From NCBI GenBank assembly GCA_943704425.1, contig CALSCP010002192.1:7679-51626 (forward strand): a DNA stretch of 43,948 bases. Direction: 5' to 3'. Position 1 is the stretch's first letter; every line of letters begins with the position of its first letter. The stretch comes from Ministeria vibrans ATCC 50519 (lineage: Eukaryota; Opisthokonta; Filasterea). Below are positions 10,472 through 27,669 of this stretch, piece by piece. Below the pieces are notes generated by a model. It was given only the letters and a program-made list of their open reading frames with translations. It did not search any database and had not been told where the DNA came from. Made by a program: the position numbers and the translations under genes.

Positions 10472-12976
10472 TTAGATTTCTGTCTCGACGAGCTCCTCAA
10501 AGTCGGTGCTGTCGTTGCCGACGGGATCGTCGTCAGTCTCATTGCCATCGTCCACACTGTCGTCTGTCTTGCCCACCTCGTCGTCCTCGGGCGTGTAGTC
10601 GTCTCCAACGCCACTGTCGCCCACTGTCTCCCGTGCCGCTGCCGCCATCTCAAACAACGACGGCTTCTCCTTCTTGCGCTCCAGATGCGGTGAGTGCACC
10701 TCCACCTCGCGCACCTCCACCGCTGAAATGGCCACTCGCTTGCGCGACTCTGTCGACCCCTGACGATCAAGTCGTCTCCGTCCTAACTTCGAGTTGCTCG
10801 GGCCCAGCTTCTGCGCCACAAACTTTAACATATCCAGTCGTACCTACAAAAAAAAGAAAAAAAAGAAAAAAAAGAAAGAAAAAAAAACGAAAATTAACAA
10901 TGAGAACAATAATAAGAATAAAAAAACAACAATAACAATACAAACCGACAATACAGTAAGAAGCTTCATGGGTTTATGAAAGCGATTGTTTGATCAGGAG
11001 ACTTACAGTGAAGACGGTTTTGTAGTTGTCGATGAGAACACGCACACAATCGATGACCTTGAGCGACTCGGTCATGTCGCCCGACTCAAGACTGACGCTC
11101 GTCTTGTTCTTGGGTCTACGCAGCACGTTGGGCCCAAACATAAGAGCCAGGTTGTTGCTGTCCATGTGGTTGCCCTCGACGGGCGTCCCATCTGGCTTGC
11201 GCGCCTCTTTGGACATGGCCGCCACCCGCACCATGTGTCGCACCAGCATCTCCAGCACATCCAAATGCGCAATGGGTACCAGTGCCACTAGCAAGTTGAA
11301 TGTTCGTGCACGCAACAATGGATCCTCAAGCGCTGCATAAAAATAAAATAAAAATTGAGTAGGGATAATCGTGTGATTTGATTGTGAGAGTACCGAGAGC
11401 AGCAATGAAAGAATCGTATAGATCATATGTGAGAAGGGGCTCGGGCAGAGCGCGGAGGTAGTGCTTGAGCAGACTGGCGAGGTCGTGGCATTTGTAGGTG
11501 GATACGTTGATGAGCTCGCCGGCGTCAAAGTCCATCTCAATGTCTTTCATACGCTTGGCAGAGCCCGATACGCGGTAGATGCCAGACAAGTGTAATCCTA
11601 ACAAGTGAAAGGGTAAGTGAGTAAGAGTGGGAAGGAGTGAATTGGAATAAGAGAGAGGGAGGAGAAGACAAAGTGTAAAAAGAAATAAAAAACGGAGCAA
11701 TAAACAACGAGACAGACAACAAGAGACGTACCGTCTTGGTCGATTCGGGCAATACAACTGGAGACAAGCAGAGGAACGCGCAAACGTGGCGAATCGCCCG
11801 GTGCGCCGTTGCTGCTGAGAATCATTTGGTCGTGTTCCAGTGCCTTCTCCAGCGGAAGACCAAACAGTCGCTTTTTTGCTGCCGACTTTGAGGGAGAATC
11901 TGAAGAAGAAGAAAAAAAAAGGAAGAGGAATGAGGGGCGAGAGAGGCGAAAGAGGTCGCGTACCGGAACGGAAGAAAGCCCTAATGGAGTTGTCTTTACG
12001 AAACATACGGTCACGAGGAGGTTTGATGGTGCGGCCAAGAATGGTACTGAGCTGTTGCACAGCCAAATTGCGCAGCACACGCAGTTCGTTCTCCTCAAGA
12101 TCACTGAAGCCCAGCGGACCATCTTCGTCGCCTTGTCGGACGTCGATGGTCACTGAGGACCGTCGTGGCTACGAAAAAAAAAGGAGAGGCGGAAAATTAA
12201 TGGTTAAAAAAAAGGAAACATATAAACGAATGGTTTCCTACTTGACTTTCGGTCCAGAGGGCAAACTTGGAGGCGGAAGAATTGGACGTGTTGGGGGAAA
12301 GAGAGTCGTGAGAGGCCTTTGTCTGCGCCGTTGAGGCAATCGAGCTGCCACGCTTGCTGCGTGGCGGTGTGGACGAATTGTCACCGGCGCTGGCAGCGGC
12401 ATCACCGATTTGGCTTCGGCGATTCATACGGAGCGAACCACCAAACATGCGAGCTCGCGTAAGCAATGACTGTTTAGGCTCGGCGGCGCTGGGTGACTGG
12501 GAAGCGCTATTGCTGCTGCCCAGTTGGGCGGCACGAAGCGTCGAAGCCGAGGTCGATTGGCGCAGTGGGGACGCTGAAGAGCTTAATGATTTTTCGGGAG
12601 TGCCGAGATTGGCACCTCGACGAAATCGAAACGATGATCGTTTTTTCTGCGACACCATGTCCACTTCGAGATCCGTGTTGACTTTGGACATGAGCACCTG
12701 GTTGGCCGAGTGGCTTCTCGTTCGTCTCAGAAGATTCTTCAAGCCGCCTGCAGTGGCGGGTGCCTCCGCAGCAGTCGCTTGGACATCCGCTTTAGGCACT
12801 GCTTTGCTGGGTGACGATTGGACGCCCGCCTGTGCCGCCTGAATGCCATATGGAATAGTGGGCGGTGCACTTGACTCATCTGCGCCGCCCGACGAGCTGC
12901 TTGCCATCGAGGAGCGCCGTGAACCGGCGCGAGGCGGCTTGAAAAGTTCCACAACGGGAATGTCCGGGTCACTCAT
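10472..12976 (-). CDS. Rho GTPase-activating protein (RhoGAP)
   Basis: Six coding exons: 12242-12976, 11964-12168, 11732-11899, 11394-11597, 11007-11332, 10472-10843; 669 residues. The N-terminal third (MSDPDIPVVELF onwards) is Ser/Ala/Arg-rich and probably disordered, a likely phosphorylation platform. The RhoGAP domain spans about residues 305-535: RLFGLPLEKAL, arginine-finger block GIYRVSGSAKRM, LLKHYLRALPEPLLTYDLY, and NNLALMFGPNVLRRPK. The catalytic Arg and the supporting Lys and Asn are present, so GTP hydrolysis on Rho-family GTPases is expected. The C-terminus is acidic (DDSVDDGNETDDD). A clear acceptor just upstream (exon edge 13000) shows that the start codon exon has a 5' leader exon. 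A candidate coding leader at 13894-13956 would join in frame through GAG; otherwise 12976 is the start. Confidence 0.92.
10874..10931. repeat. A-rich intron segment, copied at the gap edge
   Basis: 58 bases inside the last RhoGAP intron, containing CGAAAATTAACAATGAGAAC. It is virtually identical to 13126-13184, which differs by one A in a homopolymer and abuts the run of N. Outside this segment the flanks differ. Confidence 0.9.
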
Positions 12977-13125
12977 GCTTGAGACACGAGGGCTCGACTC
13001 CTGAAACAAACACACACCACTGTAAGCAACTACTCACCAGCGACACTGCATACTGCTACAGCACAAGCGACACATTCGGAGTTTGTCTTCGTTTTTCAAA
13101 AAAAAAAAAAAAAAAAAAAAAAAAA

Positions 13126-13194
13126 GAAAGAAAAAAAAAACGAAAATTAACAATGAGAACAATAATAAGAATAAAAAAACAACANNNNNNNNNN
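13126..13194. other. Assembly gap with duplicated flanks
   Basis: Ten N at 13185-13194. The left flank 13126-13184 duplicates 10874-10931. In addition TTTTTC followed by a long A run occurs on both sides: 13092-13125 on the left and 13195-13223 on the right. The simplest reading is that 13126-13194 is an assembly artefact, and the true locus has one TTTTTC(A)n. Confidence 0.85.
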
Positions 13195-13223
13195 TTTTTC
13201 AAAAAAAAAAAAAAAAAAAAAAA

Positions 13224-14235
13224 CCATGACGTCGCAAACGAAAAAGAACCCCTCATCACAAGAGAGAACGCCACAGGCCCCATTACTTCAAATGGACCAC
13301 AAGCCACATACACCGCGGCACTATGGAAGGCGCCACGCCGCATAGAATGGCACCAGGCTGCGTTTGAGAGGATAGCAACGACGAAATGTTGCAAAAAAAA
13401 ACGGAAAGAAATTCAACGGCGGAAGGAGCGAGAGAACACTCTCGAACAGCCCAGTGGGCATTGTTTGGCGCATGGGGGGGGATTATAGCGGCAGAAAGGG
13501 CACGGGATAGGCGCTGGAAGCGGCATACGGAAGACGCAACGATATGGGATATCTGACGTAGCATCCCTCCTTCCGCAATTTCATAGGATGGCGCGCACCT
13601 TTCGAACGACAATGACAATAGTACACTGTCAGTCAGCGAGGGAAGCAAAGAGATGCGGTGACGAAAGTCACAGCGAGAAATTATTGCCTGAAATGCCTTG
13701 AGCCAGTCAGTCTCCTTTGGGATTTGGATTTGGAAGGCACGAAAGGGATTTGAAACAAAATAATCACAAAATAATCGTGAAATAATCGTTGCGTCGAATA
13801 CATTTTCTCGATATAACACGGCACTCTGGTCTCTGAGTCTCCGACCGGCCAATCGGCCACTGTTGAGTGACTGAATTTGTTGTTTATTGTTACCTCTAGA
13901 GTTTCGGTTGAGTTTGCAAGGCGGTCTGGTCCGTCTGTGTCTTCGCGTGGTGACATTGTTAAGCAGTGGTTAAGCACAGACAGAGCACTTTCTCTTTACA
14001 ACCAAGTATGCGACCTAGACTCTGAATAAGGCTCACAATCTCACATAGTGTATACTGTATAGTTATTACTTAACGTTATTGAAATCTCATTTATTTCTGC
14101 TACCAGTTGCCATTTGTGTGAGGCGTCACTTTCAGCAGTGCCTTCTTATCCCTCAACGCCCTACGTACCTGGATCCACACGCCACGTCGGCGTCCCATCA
14201 CACATCATCATCATAATTGTATAATTATAGTTTCC
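13224..14235. other. Unassigned region between RhoGAP and DHTKD1
   Basis: About 1 kb with no recognised gene. Open frames on the minus strand (for example 13283-13852) show no family motif and no codon bias. Possible contents are a long 5' intron of the RhoGAP gene and the DHTKD1 promoter. 14040-14100 is AT-rich. No RNA gene was recognised. Confidence 0.5.
13894..13956 (-). other. Candidate coding first exon of the RhoGAP gene
   Basis: ATG at 13956 opens a 21-codon frame (starts MSPREDTDGP, ends TETLE) that runs exactly to a GTAACA donor. It ends in phase 0, which matches the phase-0 acceptor exon edge at 13000 (ESSPRVSS then MSDPD). The intron would be about 0.9 kb, longer than its neighbours, and would include the gap. 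This is inference only; the RhoGAP may start at 12976. Confidence 0.35.
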
Positions 14236-17806
<3,571 letters not shown>

Positions 17807-18145
17807 TGTCAATTTCGTGCTTTTCATTTCCATTTCTAAGTATTTTGTGAATGTGACTGAGTGAGGTATTTGAGTGACATTGGAGTAGTTTTAGTGTGAA
17901 AGAATAATAATAATAATACTTTTATTAATCTTTGCATTCTTGCCCTTGAATCACATACTACACACAAAAATCCACAGTATAACAGTGATCAAATGAAGAT
18001 CAAATACCGGTCAAGTAAGTGAAGACTGGATAAAATGATGTAGGATGTGACAGGTCTTGTTAGCCGTTACCCACAGTAGCCGACGTTTTCAAGATTAGTT
18101 TTCAGTCGCCACTCGCCAGTCAAATAATTTTCATAATTTTTTCCA
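17807..18145. other. Intergenic spacer, DHTKD1 to GFM1
   Basis: 339 bases between two plus-strand genes. AATAATAATAATACTTTTATTAA at 17902-17924 is the only notable tract. It presumably holds a polyadenylation region and the GFM1 promoter; no gene is visible. Confidence 0.6.
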
Positions 18146-20316
18146 ATGCTCTCCCGGGCACTTCGTTCGTTCGCGTCAATTACGAGAGGACACGGTGGCA
18201 GCGTGATCTCAAAGAGCGTGCGGGCGTATGCGCAGGCGGCAACCTCGGCCGAGTCGGCTGTCGTTGTGCCGATTGAGCGCGTTCGCAACATTGGCATCAG
18301 TGCACACATTGACAGTGGCAAGACAACGCTGACGGAGCGCATTCTGTTCTACACCGGGCGCATTTCTGCCATGCACGAGGTACGCAGCGCCCCCCTGTGC
18401 TCGTGGCGATGTGCATATCATCGTGGTTCGGCCCGTGCTGTGGTTCACGCGACACACTCTTTTCGTCACACTCTCTCGCGTGCCAAGATGAAGCCTGCAC
18501 TTGTGGTGGGCTCGCCTTGCATTACGTCGTGTTATTGCTGCTGCTAGTATGAGTGCGATTGTTGTGGACGGAGTGCGTTTCGTCTGGGGCTTGTGATGGG
18601 GATTGCCGGTTGATCGCGTGCGCACAAACGCGAGCCCTAAACCTTGTGCGACAGAAGCGTTCATTCGACTGACTCGTTGGTGAATTTTAGGTGCGAGGTC
18701 GCGACGGAGTTGGTGCCAAGATGGACTCGATGGAATTGGAGCGGGAGAAAGGGATCACGATCAAGAGTGCGGCGACATTTACGACGTGGAAGGATCACAG
18801 CATCAACATCATCGACACGCCAGGTATGCATAAGAGTGTTTTGACGCGACCTTTGTTTGGTTGTGTGGCGTGTCGTTTAACGACTGGATGCAAAGATGTA
18901 TATATTTTGATACAATGGTGTTGTGATGTACTGGTGATGCAGCGCAGAACTGAAGACCCCTTTTGTGTTTAGGTCACGTCGACTTTACGATTGAAGTTGA
19001 GCGCGCGCTGCGTGTCTTGGACGGAGCTGTACTTGTGTTGTGTGCTGTGGGTGGTGTCCAGAGCCAGACTATGACGGTCGATCGGCAGATGCGCCGTTAC
19101 AATGTCCCGCAGATTGCATTTATCAACAAGTGCGATCGAACCGGCTCGAACCCAGCCAAGGTGCACATGACGAGCGACAAAACACTCTGAATGGGAACTA
19201 AACTGTCGTATTGGTTGTTTGATTGCCGCTAGGTGATTGCTCAGGTTCGTCAGAAACTGCGGCGCAATGCAGTGGCGGTGCACTACCCGATGGGTCTGGA
19301 GGCGAACATGGAGGGTGTTGTCGATCTCATGACCATGGAGGCGGTGTATTTCGAGGGCAAATTCGGAGAGACGGTACTACATGATACGATATCATAATGA
19401 CGAGCGATAATTATTATTATTATTATTATTATTATTATTTTCATTATAATTATTATGATATTTTTTGTTAACTAAGACATTGTATTGTTTTTTTTTTCTT
19501 CTTTTTCTTGTGCGTTGTTTAGGTTCGACGCTCGAGTGACATTCCGGCCAAGTACCGGGAAGGCGTGGAAGCGGCACGTACAGTGCTGTTGGAGGCACTG
19601 TCGGACATTGACGACCACATTGCGGAGAAGTACTTGGAAGAGCAGCCTTTGACGGCGGAGGAGATTATGGCGGCGCTGCGCAAGGCGACGCTGGAACGCA
19701 CCCTGACGCCTGTGATGATTGGCACGGCCTTGAAAAACAAGGGCGTGCAGACTCTTCTGGACGGTGTGCTGGACCTGCTTCCCAACCCGACCGAGGTGGA
19801 GAACCGCGCGCTGGATTTGAGCAACGACGAGGCACCCGTGCCGCTGGTGTGCACACGCGAGGAGGAGTCGACACTGCCCTTGTTGGCACTTGCTTTCAAG
19901 CTAGAGGAGAGTCGCTTTGGACAACTAACGTACATGCGTGTGTACCAAGGCAGTCTACGTCGCTCGGTGACCGTGTTCAATCAGCGTGACGGACGCAAGA
20001 CGCGCGTGACACGCTTGGTGCGCATGCACTCGGACGAGATGGAAGAGATTGCCGAGGCGCACGCTGGTGAGATCTGTGCGGTCATGGGGCTTGAGTGCAG
20101 CTCGGGCGACTCGTTCAGTGACTCGACCAAGACCAAGCTGTCCATGGCGTCCATGCACGTGCCCGACCCAGTCATTTCACTGTCTCTGCGCAACACACGC
20201 CAGCCTGACCAAGACCGCTTCTCCAAGGCGCTCAGTCGCTTCCAGCGCGAAGACCCCACCTTCCGTGTTCACCTCGACGAAGAGACGCGCGAGGTATTTA
20301 TTCACAAAAAATGAAT

Positions 20317-20354
<38 letters not shown>

Positions 20355-21499
20355 TTGAATTCCTTTTTCTTCTTTTTTTTGCTCTAGATCATCATCTCGG
20401 GAATGGGTGAGCTGCATTTGGAAGTGTATTGCGAGCGAATGTTGCGTGAGTACGACTGTCCAACCGAGCGAGGAAAACCAAAGGTACTTCTTTTTGGTTG
20501 AGTTGGGTTCGGTAGTGTTGTATTGTGTTGGGCTTGTCGTGATTTGATGTGCTATAATTATTATTTTATCGTCTTGCATTGTGTTGAGATGAAGAATGTT
20601 ATTTTCTGTTGGGGCCTAACCCACACTTGTGGACCCTTTTTTCGGGGGTTTAGGTGGCATTCCGCGAGACCATCACGTCGCCAGTGGACTTTAACTTCAC
20701 GCACAAGAAGCAGACGGGCGGATCGGGTCAGTACGGTAAAGTGATTGGCAAGTTGGCGCCACTGCCGCCACTAACGGATGCGGACGGCGTGGTCCACGGC
20801 GTGCCCCTGAACGAGTTTGTCAACGAGACGGTCGGACTCAATATCCCGCCGCAGTACGTGCCGTCGATTGAGAAGGGTTTCAACGAGGCCTGTATTAAGG
20901 GCTCGCTCACGGGCCATCCCATTGTCGGGTAATTTTTCCCATTATAATAATTATTTATTATTGCATTAGAATTGTTTTTTTAAAACCAGCGCTGTTGTGT
21001 GTTTACAGCTTGCAGTACACGTTGCAAGATGGAGCGGCGCACGCGGTCGACTCGAGCGACCTTGCCTTCCGTGTGTGTGCTCGTCAGTCTGTGCGTGCCG
21101 TCTACGAAAAGGCCCGTCCACAAGTTCTTGAGCCAGTCATGCGAGTATGCGCTCATTTATTTTGGACCTCACAGAATCCCATTGACAAAATTTTCGTTTT
21201 TTTTTTTTTTTTTTTTGAATCAGGTTGAAGTGACAGTTCCTGATGAGTATCAAGGCACGGTGATGGGCGGGCTGAACCGACGACGGGGCTGCATTATTGA
21301 CAGCGAGACGAACGACGGCACATGCGTGATTGTGGTGGACGTGCCGCTCAACGACATGTTTGGGTACAGCAGTGAGCTGCGCACACAGACGGCCGGCAAG
21401 GGTGAGTTCACGATGGAGTATCTCAAGCACCAGCCAGCGCTGAAGGACCTTGAAGAAGAGCTTATCAAGAAGTACAAGGAGCGCGACGCCAAAGATTGA
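18146..21499 (+). CDS. GFM1: Mitochondrial translation elongation factor G
   Basis: GTPase that drives ribosomal translocation in mitochondria. Nine exons: 18146-18379, 18691-18823, 18973-19160, 19233-19373, 19523-20293, 20388-20483, 20654-20928, 21009-21144, 21224-21499; 749 residues, frame intact. The N-terminus [15 protein letters not shown] is a basic, Ser-rich targeting peptide. GTPase motifs: G1 [10 protein letters not shown]2 region [12 protein letters not shown]3 DTPGHVDFT, G4 NKCD. Domain II follows ([20 protein letters not shown]), then domain III ([16 protein letters not shown]), domain IV ([29 protein letters not shown]) and domain V ([29 protein letters not shown]). The length and targeting peptide favour GFM1, the translocation factor, over GFM2, the recycling factor. 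Introns 4 and 5 carry ATT- or AAT-type repeats, and intron 8 carries a T run before its acceptor. Confidence 0.96.
19408..19440. repeat. Short (ATT)n in a GFM1 intron
   Basis: About ten ATT units inside the intron 19374-19522. Simple repeat only. Confidence 0.9.
20319..20352. repeat. Short (AAT)n in a GFM1 intron
   Basis: About eleven AAT units inside the intron 20294-20387. This is the only array in the window whose A-rich strand is the plus strand. Confidence 0.9.
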
Positions 21500-21585
21500 G
21501 TTTTTTTTTTAAAATAATACAGTACAAAGGGCGCGCGCGTGTGTGTATGGAACCGAAGTAATGTACAACGTGCATCTGCATTGGT

Positions 21586-23720
<2,135 letters not shown>

Positions 23721-23873
23721 AATAGCTCGTTCTCTTCAGCGAAGTGGAAATAATATGAGTTTATTGAGTTATATGACGACTTGAGAAACTCGTGAGAACA
23801 GAGAAACTCTGAATGTAGAGAAAATTCAACAATAATAATTTGTATTTATCAACTTTTTGTTTTCTTTATTGAC
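23721..23873. promoter_or_regulatory. Divergent promoter spacer, AKTIP-like / COG4
   Basis: 153 bases between opposed start codons of two membrane-traffic genes. AT-rich at 23826-23865 (CAACAATAATAATTTGTATT). Shared control is inferred from spacing only. Confidence 0.4.
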
Positions 23874-26616
23874 ATGGAGACGTCATTCGACGATGTGTCC
23901 GTGCTGACGTCGCGAGCAGATATCGAGCGGGCACTTGTGGCCATGAATGAGCGAAGTGCCACTGTCGACGCTTCACTGGATGCTCTTCTTGCGACCCGGC
24001 CTGAGCTCGTTGCCAAGGCAAACAGCCTCACGGGCTTGGTGTACGTAGAGACGGGAGACGCAGGGGCACAGGGGCTGCGTCGATACTGCTGCCTCTCGCG
24101 TTTTAGTTCTTTTGCAGACGACTAATAAACTTTTTGCATATAGGTCGCAAATGGAACAGCTCGAATCGGACAGTGCGCGTTTGCACGGAACGATTTCGTT
24201 CACCTGCACCATTGCAGAGAATGTCAGTGGTCGAGTGCGTGAATTGGACGTGGCACAATCGAATGTACAGACGGCCCTGAAGCGCGTCGAGGACATTATT
24301 GATCTCAAGGTGGGCGGCAGGACACGACGTGCCTGCCATGGCTGATGTTTGGAGTTGTAGATGTGTGCGGCAGGAGTGCAAACGGCCTTGGACCAAGGAG
24401 ATTACGAGGTGGCAGCGGGCCACATTAGCCGCTATCTGAATGTGGACGCAGAGGTGCTGGCGAGCACGCTTGAGCACGACGACGACGACGACGATGGCGA
24501 CAGGAACACCGACGAGGAAGATGATGTGGACGACACCACCAACGAAGACGATGACGACGAAGACGATGACGACGATGAAAGTGACGGCGGAGTTGGGCGC
24601 CGTCGTGGTCATCGAAGGCGAAGCAACCGATCGAAGCCATCGGCCGGGATGCTGCTGCAGCACGGCGAGCGACAGTTGCGAGAATTGTGTCGCGAACAGT
24701 TTGATGCGGCAGTGGCAAGCGACAACGAGACGAACATTGAGCGATTCTTTCGGATATTTCCACTGCTTAATCAGCATCAATTTGGACTGGATCGCTACAT
24801 GAAGAACGTCGTGTGCGTGCGTGTGCGACGCGCCAACGAAGACAACGTCGCAAAGCTCATGAGTCGCTTCGATCACAAACAAGGTGAAAGGAAAAACGTT
24901 GTAAATCAGTTTATTGTTATTCTTATTGACGTTGGCGAGGAGAGTGTAGAAGAGGCTGGGATTGTGGATGCACTTGCGGGACTGTTTGAGCTGGTTGCGA
25001 AACAGGTGCAAGGGTTGACAGCGGTCGTGAGCGAGCACTACGGGAGTGTGTGGATGCTGGTGGTGGCACAGGTGTTACACACCGAAACGCAAGTGCTTGC
25101 AGGGCGCCTTATTGACATGTGGAAGGAACGTCATCAGTTTGGACGAAAGGTTCAAGAAAACTCGCAAAAAGAAAAAGAAAAAAAGACTACAATTTTAAAT
25201 ATTGTTCTTGCATCTTTGTTAAACTAGGTTGCGGATGTGACGGCGCTGATGGGCTACTCAAGTCGGCACCATGGAGCGACTGGTGCAGGTGCAGCAGGGA
25301 CCCTGTCGGATGCAGACGAGAACGACCCTGCTCTACTGGACCCACTGCTGAACCAGTTGGTAGTGATCATTCAACGGGCAGAGATGTACAATCGGTTTAT
25401 GGGCCGACGCGCGAGCAAGGCACTCGAGGCCGCGAGTAGCGCACCGGAGTGGGCCCAGAAGGTCCATGCGGAGTTGACACATTCAGGAGATTTGCAGCGA
25501 AAGGTGCAGGAGCTTGCAGGCTACTACATTCTTCTTGAAGAGTCCTTCATGAAACGCAGTGTGCACAAGGTACGCTTAATCAGAGCGGTGTCGACACAAG
25601 TATGCATCTTATCCATTGCATTCGGGGCTGCTAGGCTATTGCGAGGGACGCATTGGATGCAGATCAGCACACATTTAGCTTTGTGGACAACACGTTTTTT
25701 GTGCTCAAGCATAGTACACAACGGACCGTAAACACGCTCGGCAGCAACACGCTGTGTGCGTGTCTCAACCACGCTGGGACTGTGCTTGCAGGCGAGTACA
25801 AACGCCACCTCGAGACCCTTGTCGCCCAAGGTTATCGCTCTGTCAGCACCGACCTCAAGCACGTCGTCGCTCAGCGCCTTACGAACGCCGGGAAGGACGA
25901 CGGCTGGCTCTTTTACATGGTAACTTTATTAATAATACTTGAATTTATTAATAACACTTTTATTGTACTATTATTATTAATATTGTTGTATTACTATTAT
26001 TGTAACATTATGAATAATATTTTTGTGTCTATTATTATTATTATTATTATGAATAATAATTATTATTGTGTCTACTATTATTATTATTATGAATAATATT
26101 ATTTTGTCTACTATTATTATTATTATTCAATTTTATAATGATTGCTTAGGCGGCACTAAATGCGCTGGATATGTCGGCTAGCAATACACTACGACTCATG
26201 AACACACTGAAGATGGACTGCAAGCAGCTGTTTGCACAGGTGGACGAGCGTGAGCGGCTCAAGGTGACGAGTTGCCTGACCGACCTGGTAGCGACAAGTA
26301 GTGCCTTCAAGCATACGCTGCAGTCGGCTCTCGAGCATCTCTGCAATAACCTAATTGCGCCTCGCCTTGTGCCTGCCTACGACACCATGCTCAAGTCAGT
26401 CATGTTCATTTCAATATCACTTTACTGACAGTGTATGTGTATGGTTTTTTTTCTTCTTTTTTGTTGCATTTTTTTTACATTTGCAGAAACAACTACCAGC
26501 TGGACGAGGAGACGCTGATGGCCGTTGAGAGCGATCCCGACTCGTTTGTTGTCCGAATTTGTGCAACCGTCAAGGAGAGTGTTGAGACGATCAAGGTTCG
26601 CTGCTGTGCATATCTT

Positions 26617-26687
<71 letters not shown>

Positions 26688-26796
26688 GTGTGTGTGTGTA
26701 TGTGTGTGTGTGTGTCTGTCTGACTGTATGTGTGTCTGTGTGTCTGTGTGTCTGTGTGTCTGTGTGTCTGTGCGTCTGTGTGTCTGTCTGTCTGTT

Positions 26797-26830
<34 letters not shown>

Positions 26831-27254
26831 AAACAGGTCGTGTTTAGGAGCTCGCGTGCGAGTCGGTCTATGATGATGTCGTTCTCCTCATTGCACAGTC
26901 TATTGCCTCTGATCTCGAGCGCACAGCATTCAAGACGACCTTTAATATGGTAGGACGAAGAAAGAATCAGAGGGTTGAAATAATTTGACCCGACTGTTGT
27001 TCATGTAGTTTGGTGGGATGCGTCTGCAAACGGAGCTGCACAAGCTGACATCATTTCTTTTTACGCTCACGCCCGCGTCGATGCGTGACAAGTTTGCGCG
27101 GCTCAACCAAATGTGCGACTTGGTGACACTAGAGAGCGTCAATGACCTGCCGACGTCTGCAAGCTGGCGACTGACTCCAAGCGAGATGCGTCGCACGTTG
27201 AGTCTTCGGTCCGATTTGCGTGCGGCGGAAATTATGAAGAAGATTAAAGTGTAG
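23874..27254 (+). CDS. COG4: Conserved oligomeric Golgi complex subunit 4
   Basis: Subunit of the COG tethering complex, which acts in retrograde traffic within the Golgi. Ten exons: 23874-24040, 24144-24309, 24361-24883, 24950-25149, 25228-25569, 25635-25919, 26150-26394, 26487-26595, 26848-26949, 27009-27254; 794 residues, close to human COG4 (about 785). Matching blocks: ISFTCTIAENVSGRVRELD, VEDIIDLKMCAAGVQTAL, DYEVAAGHISRYLNVD, ERFFRIFPLLNQHQFGL, AEMYNRFMGRR, ESFMKRSVHKAIARDA, CLNHAGTVLAGEYKRHLE, TLKMDCKQLFAQVDERER, MRDKFARLNQMCDLVTLESV, and the C-terminus WRLTPSEMRRTLSLRSDLRA. Oddity: exon 3 carries an Asp/Glu-rich insert of about 35 residues plus a basic stretch (RRRGHRRRSNRSK) that human COG4 lacks. 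Intron 8 is mostly (GT)n/(CTGT)n. Confidence 0.95.
25921..26128. repeat. Interrupted (ATT)n tract in a COG4 intron
   Basis: Imperfect repeats with recurring TGAATAATA and TTGTGTCTATTATTATT words, about 200 bases in the intron 25920-26149. The longer-order repeat suggests small tandem duplications. Confidence 0.85.
26618..26830. repeat. (AT)n(GT)n(CTGT)n compound microsatellite in a COG4 intron
   Basis: About 210 bases of TA, TG and then CTGT repeats fill the intron 26596-26847 between exons 8 and 9, ending close to the acceptor TGTTTAG. Confidence 0.93.
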
Positions 27255-27284
27255 AATTGATAATGGCAGGAAAACAATGATGCT

Positions 27285-27353
27285 ATATAAAATATATATA
27301 TATATATGAGAAAGAGTCAACGAGAGAAATTCTGATTACTGAGAGAGGCAGAG

Positions 27354-27436
<83 letters not shown>

Positions 27437-27630
27437 GGAGAAACAAAGTGATAGAGAGAGAGAGAGAGAGAGAGGAGGGAGAAACAAAGTGATAGAGAGA
27501 GAGAGAGAAAGGAGGGAGAAACAAAGTGATAGAGAGAGAGAGAGAGAGAGGAGGGAGAAACAAAGTGATAGAGAGAGAGAGAGAAAGGAGGGAGAAACAA
27601 AGTGATAGAGAGAGAGAGAGGAGACAAAGA
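27285..27630. repeat. (TA)n, (GATA)n, (GA)n and a 37-41-base purine minisatellite
   Basis: Follows the COG4 stop. TA repeats at 27290-27307, GATA at 27351-27373, GA at 27373-27432. Then five copies of a unit with core GGGAGAAACAAAGTGATAG starting near 27433, 27474, 27511, 27550 and 27587. On the minus strand it is a pyrimidine tract at the point where the carboxylesterase's C-terminal exons should be. No coding sequence is visible. Confidence 0.92.
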
Positions 27631-27669
27631 ACCAAGTAAGAGAAAGCACAATTGAGACGTACGACTCAC

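Noticed and set aside
13283-13852. 189-codon minus-strand open frame
   Set aside because: No family motif, unbiased codons, and it lies beside a suspected assembly fault.
27433-27610. CRISPR-like regularly spaced repeats
   Set aside because: Spacers are plain (GA)n and the host is eukaryotic; this is a minisatellite.
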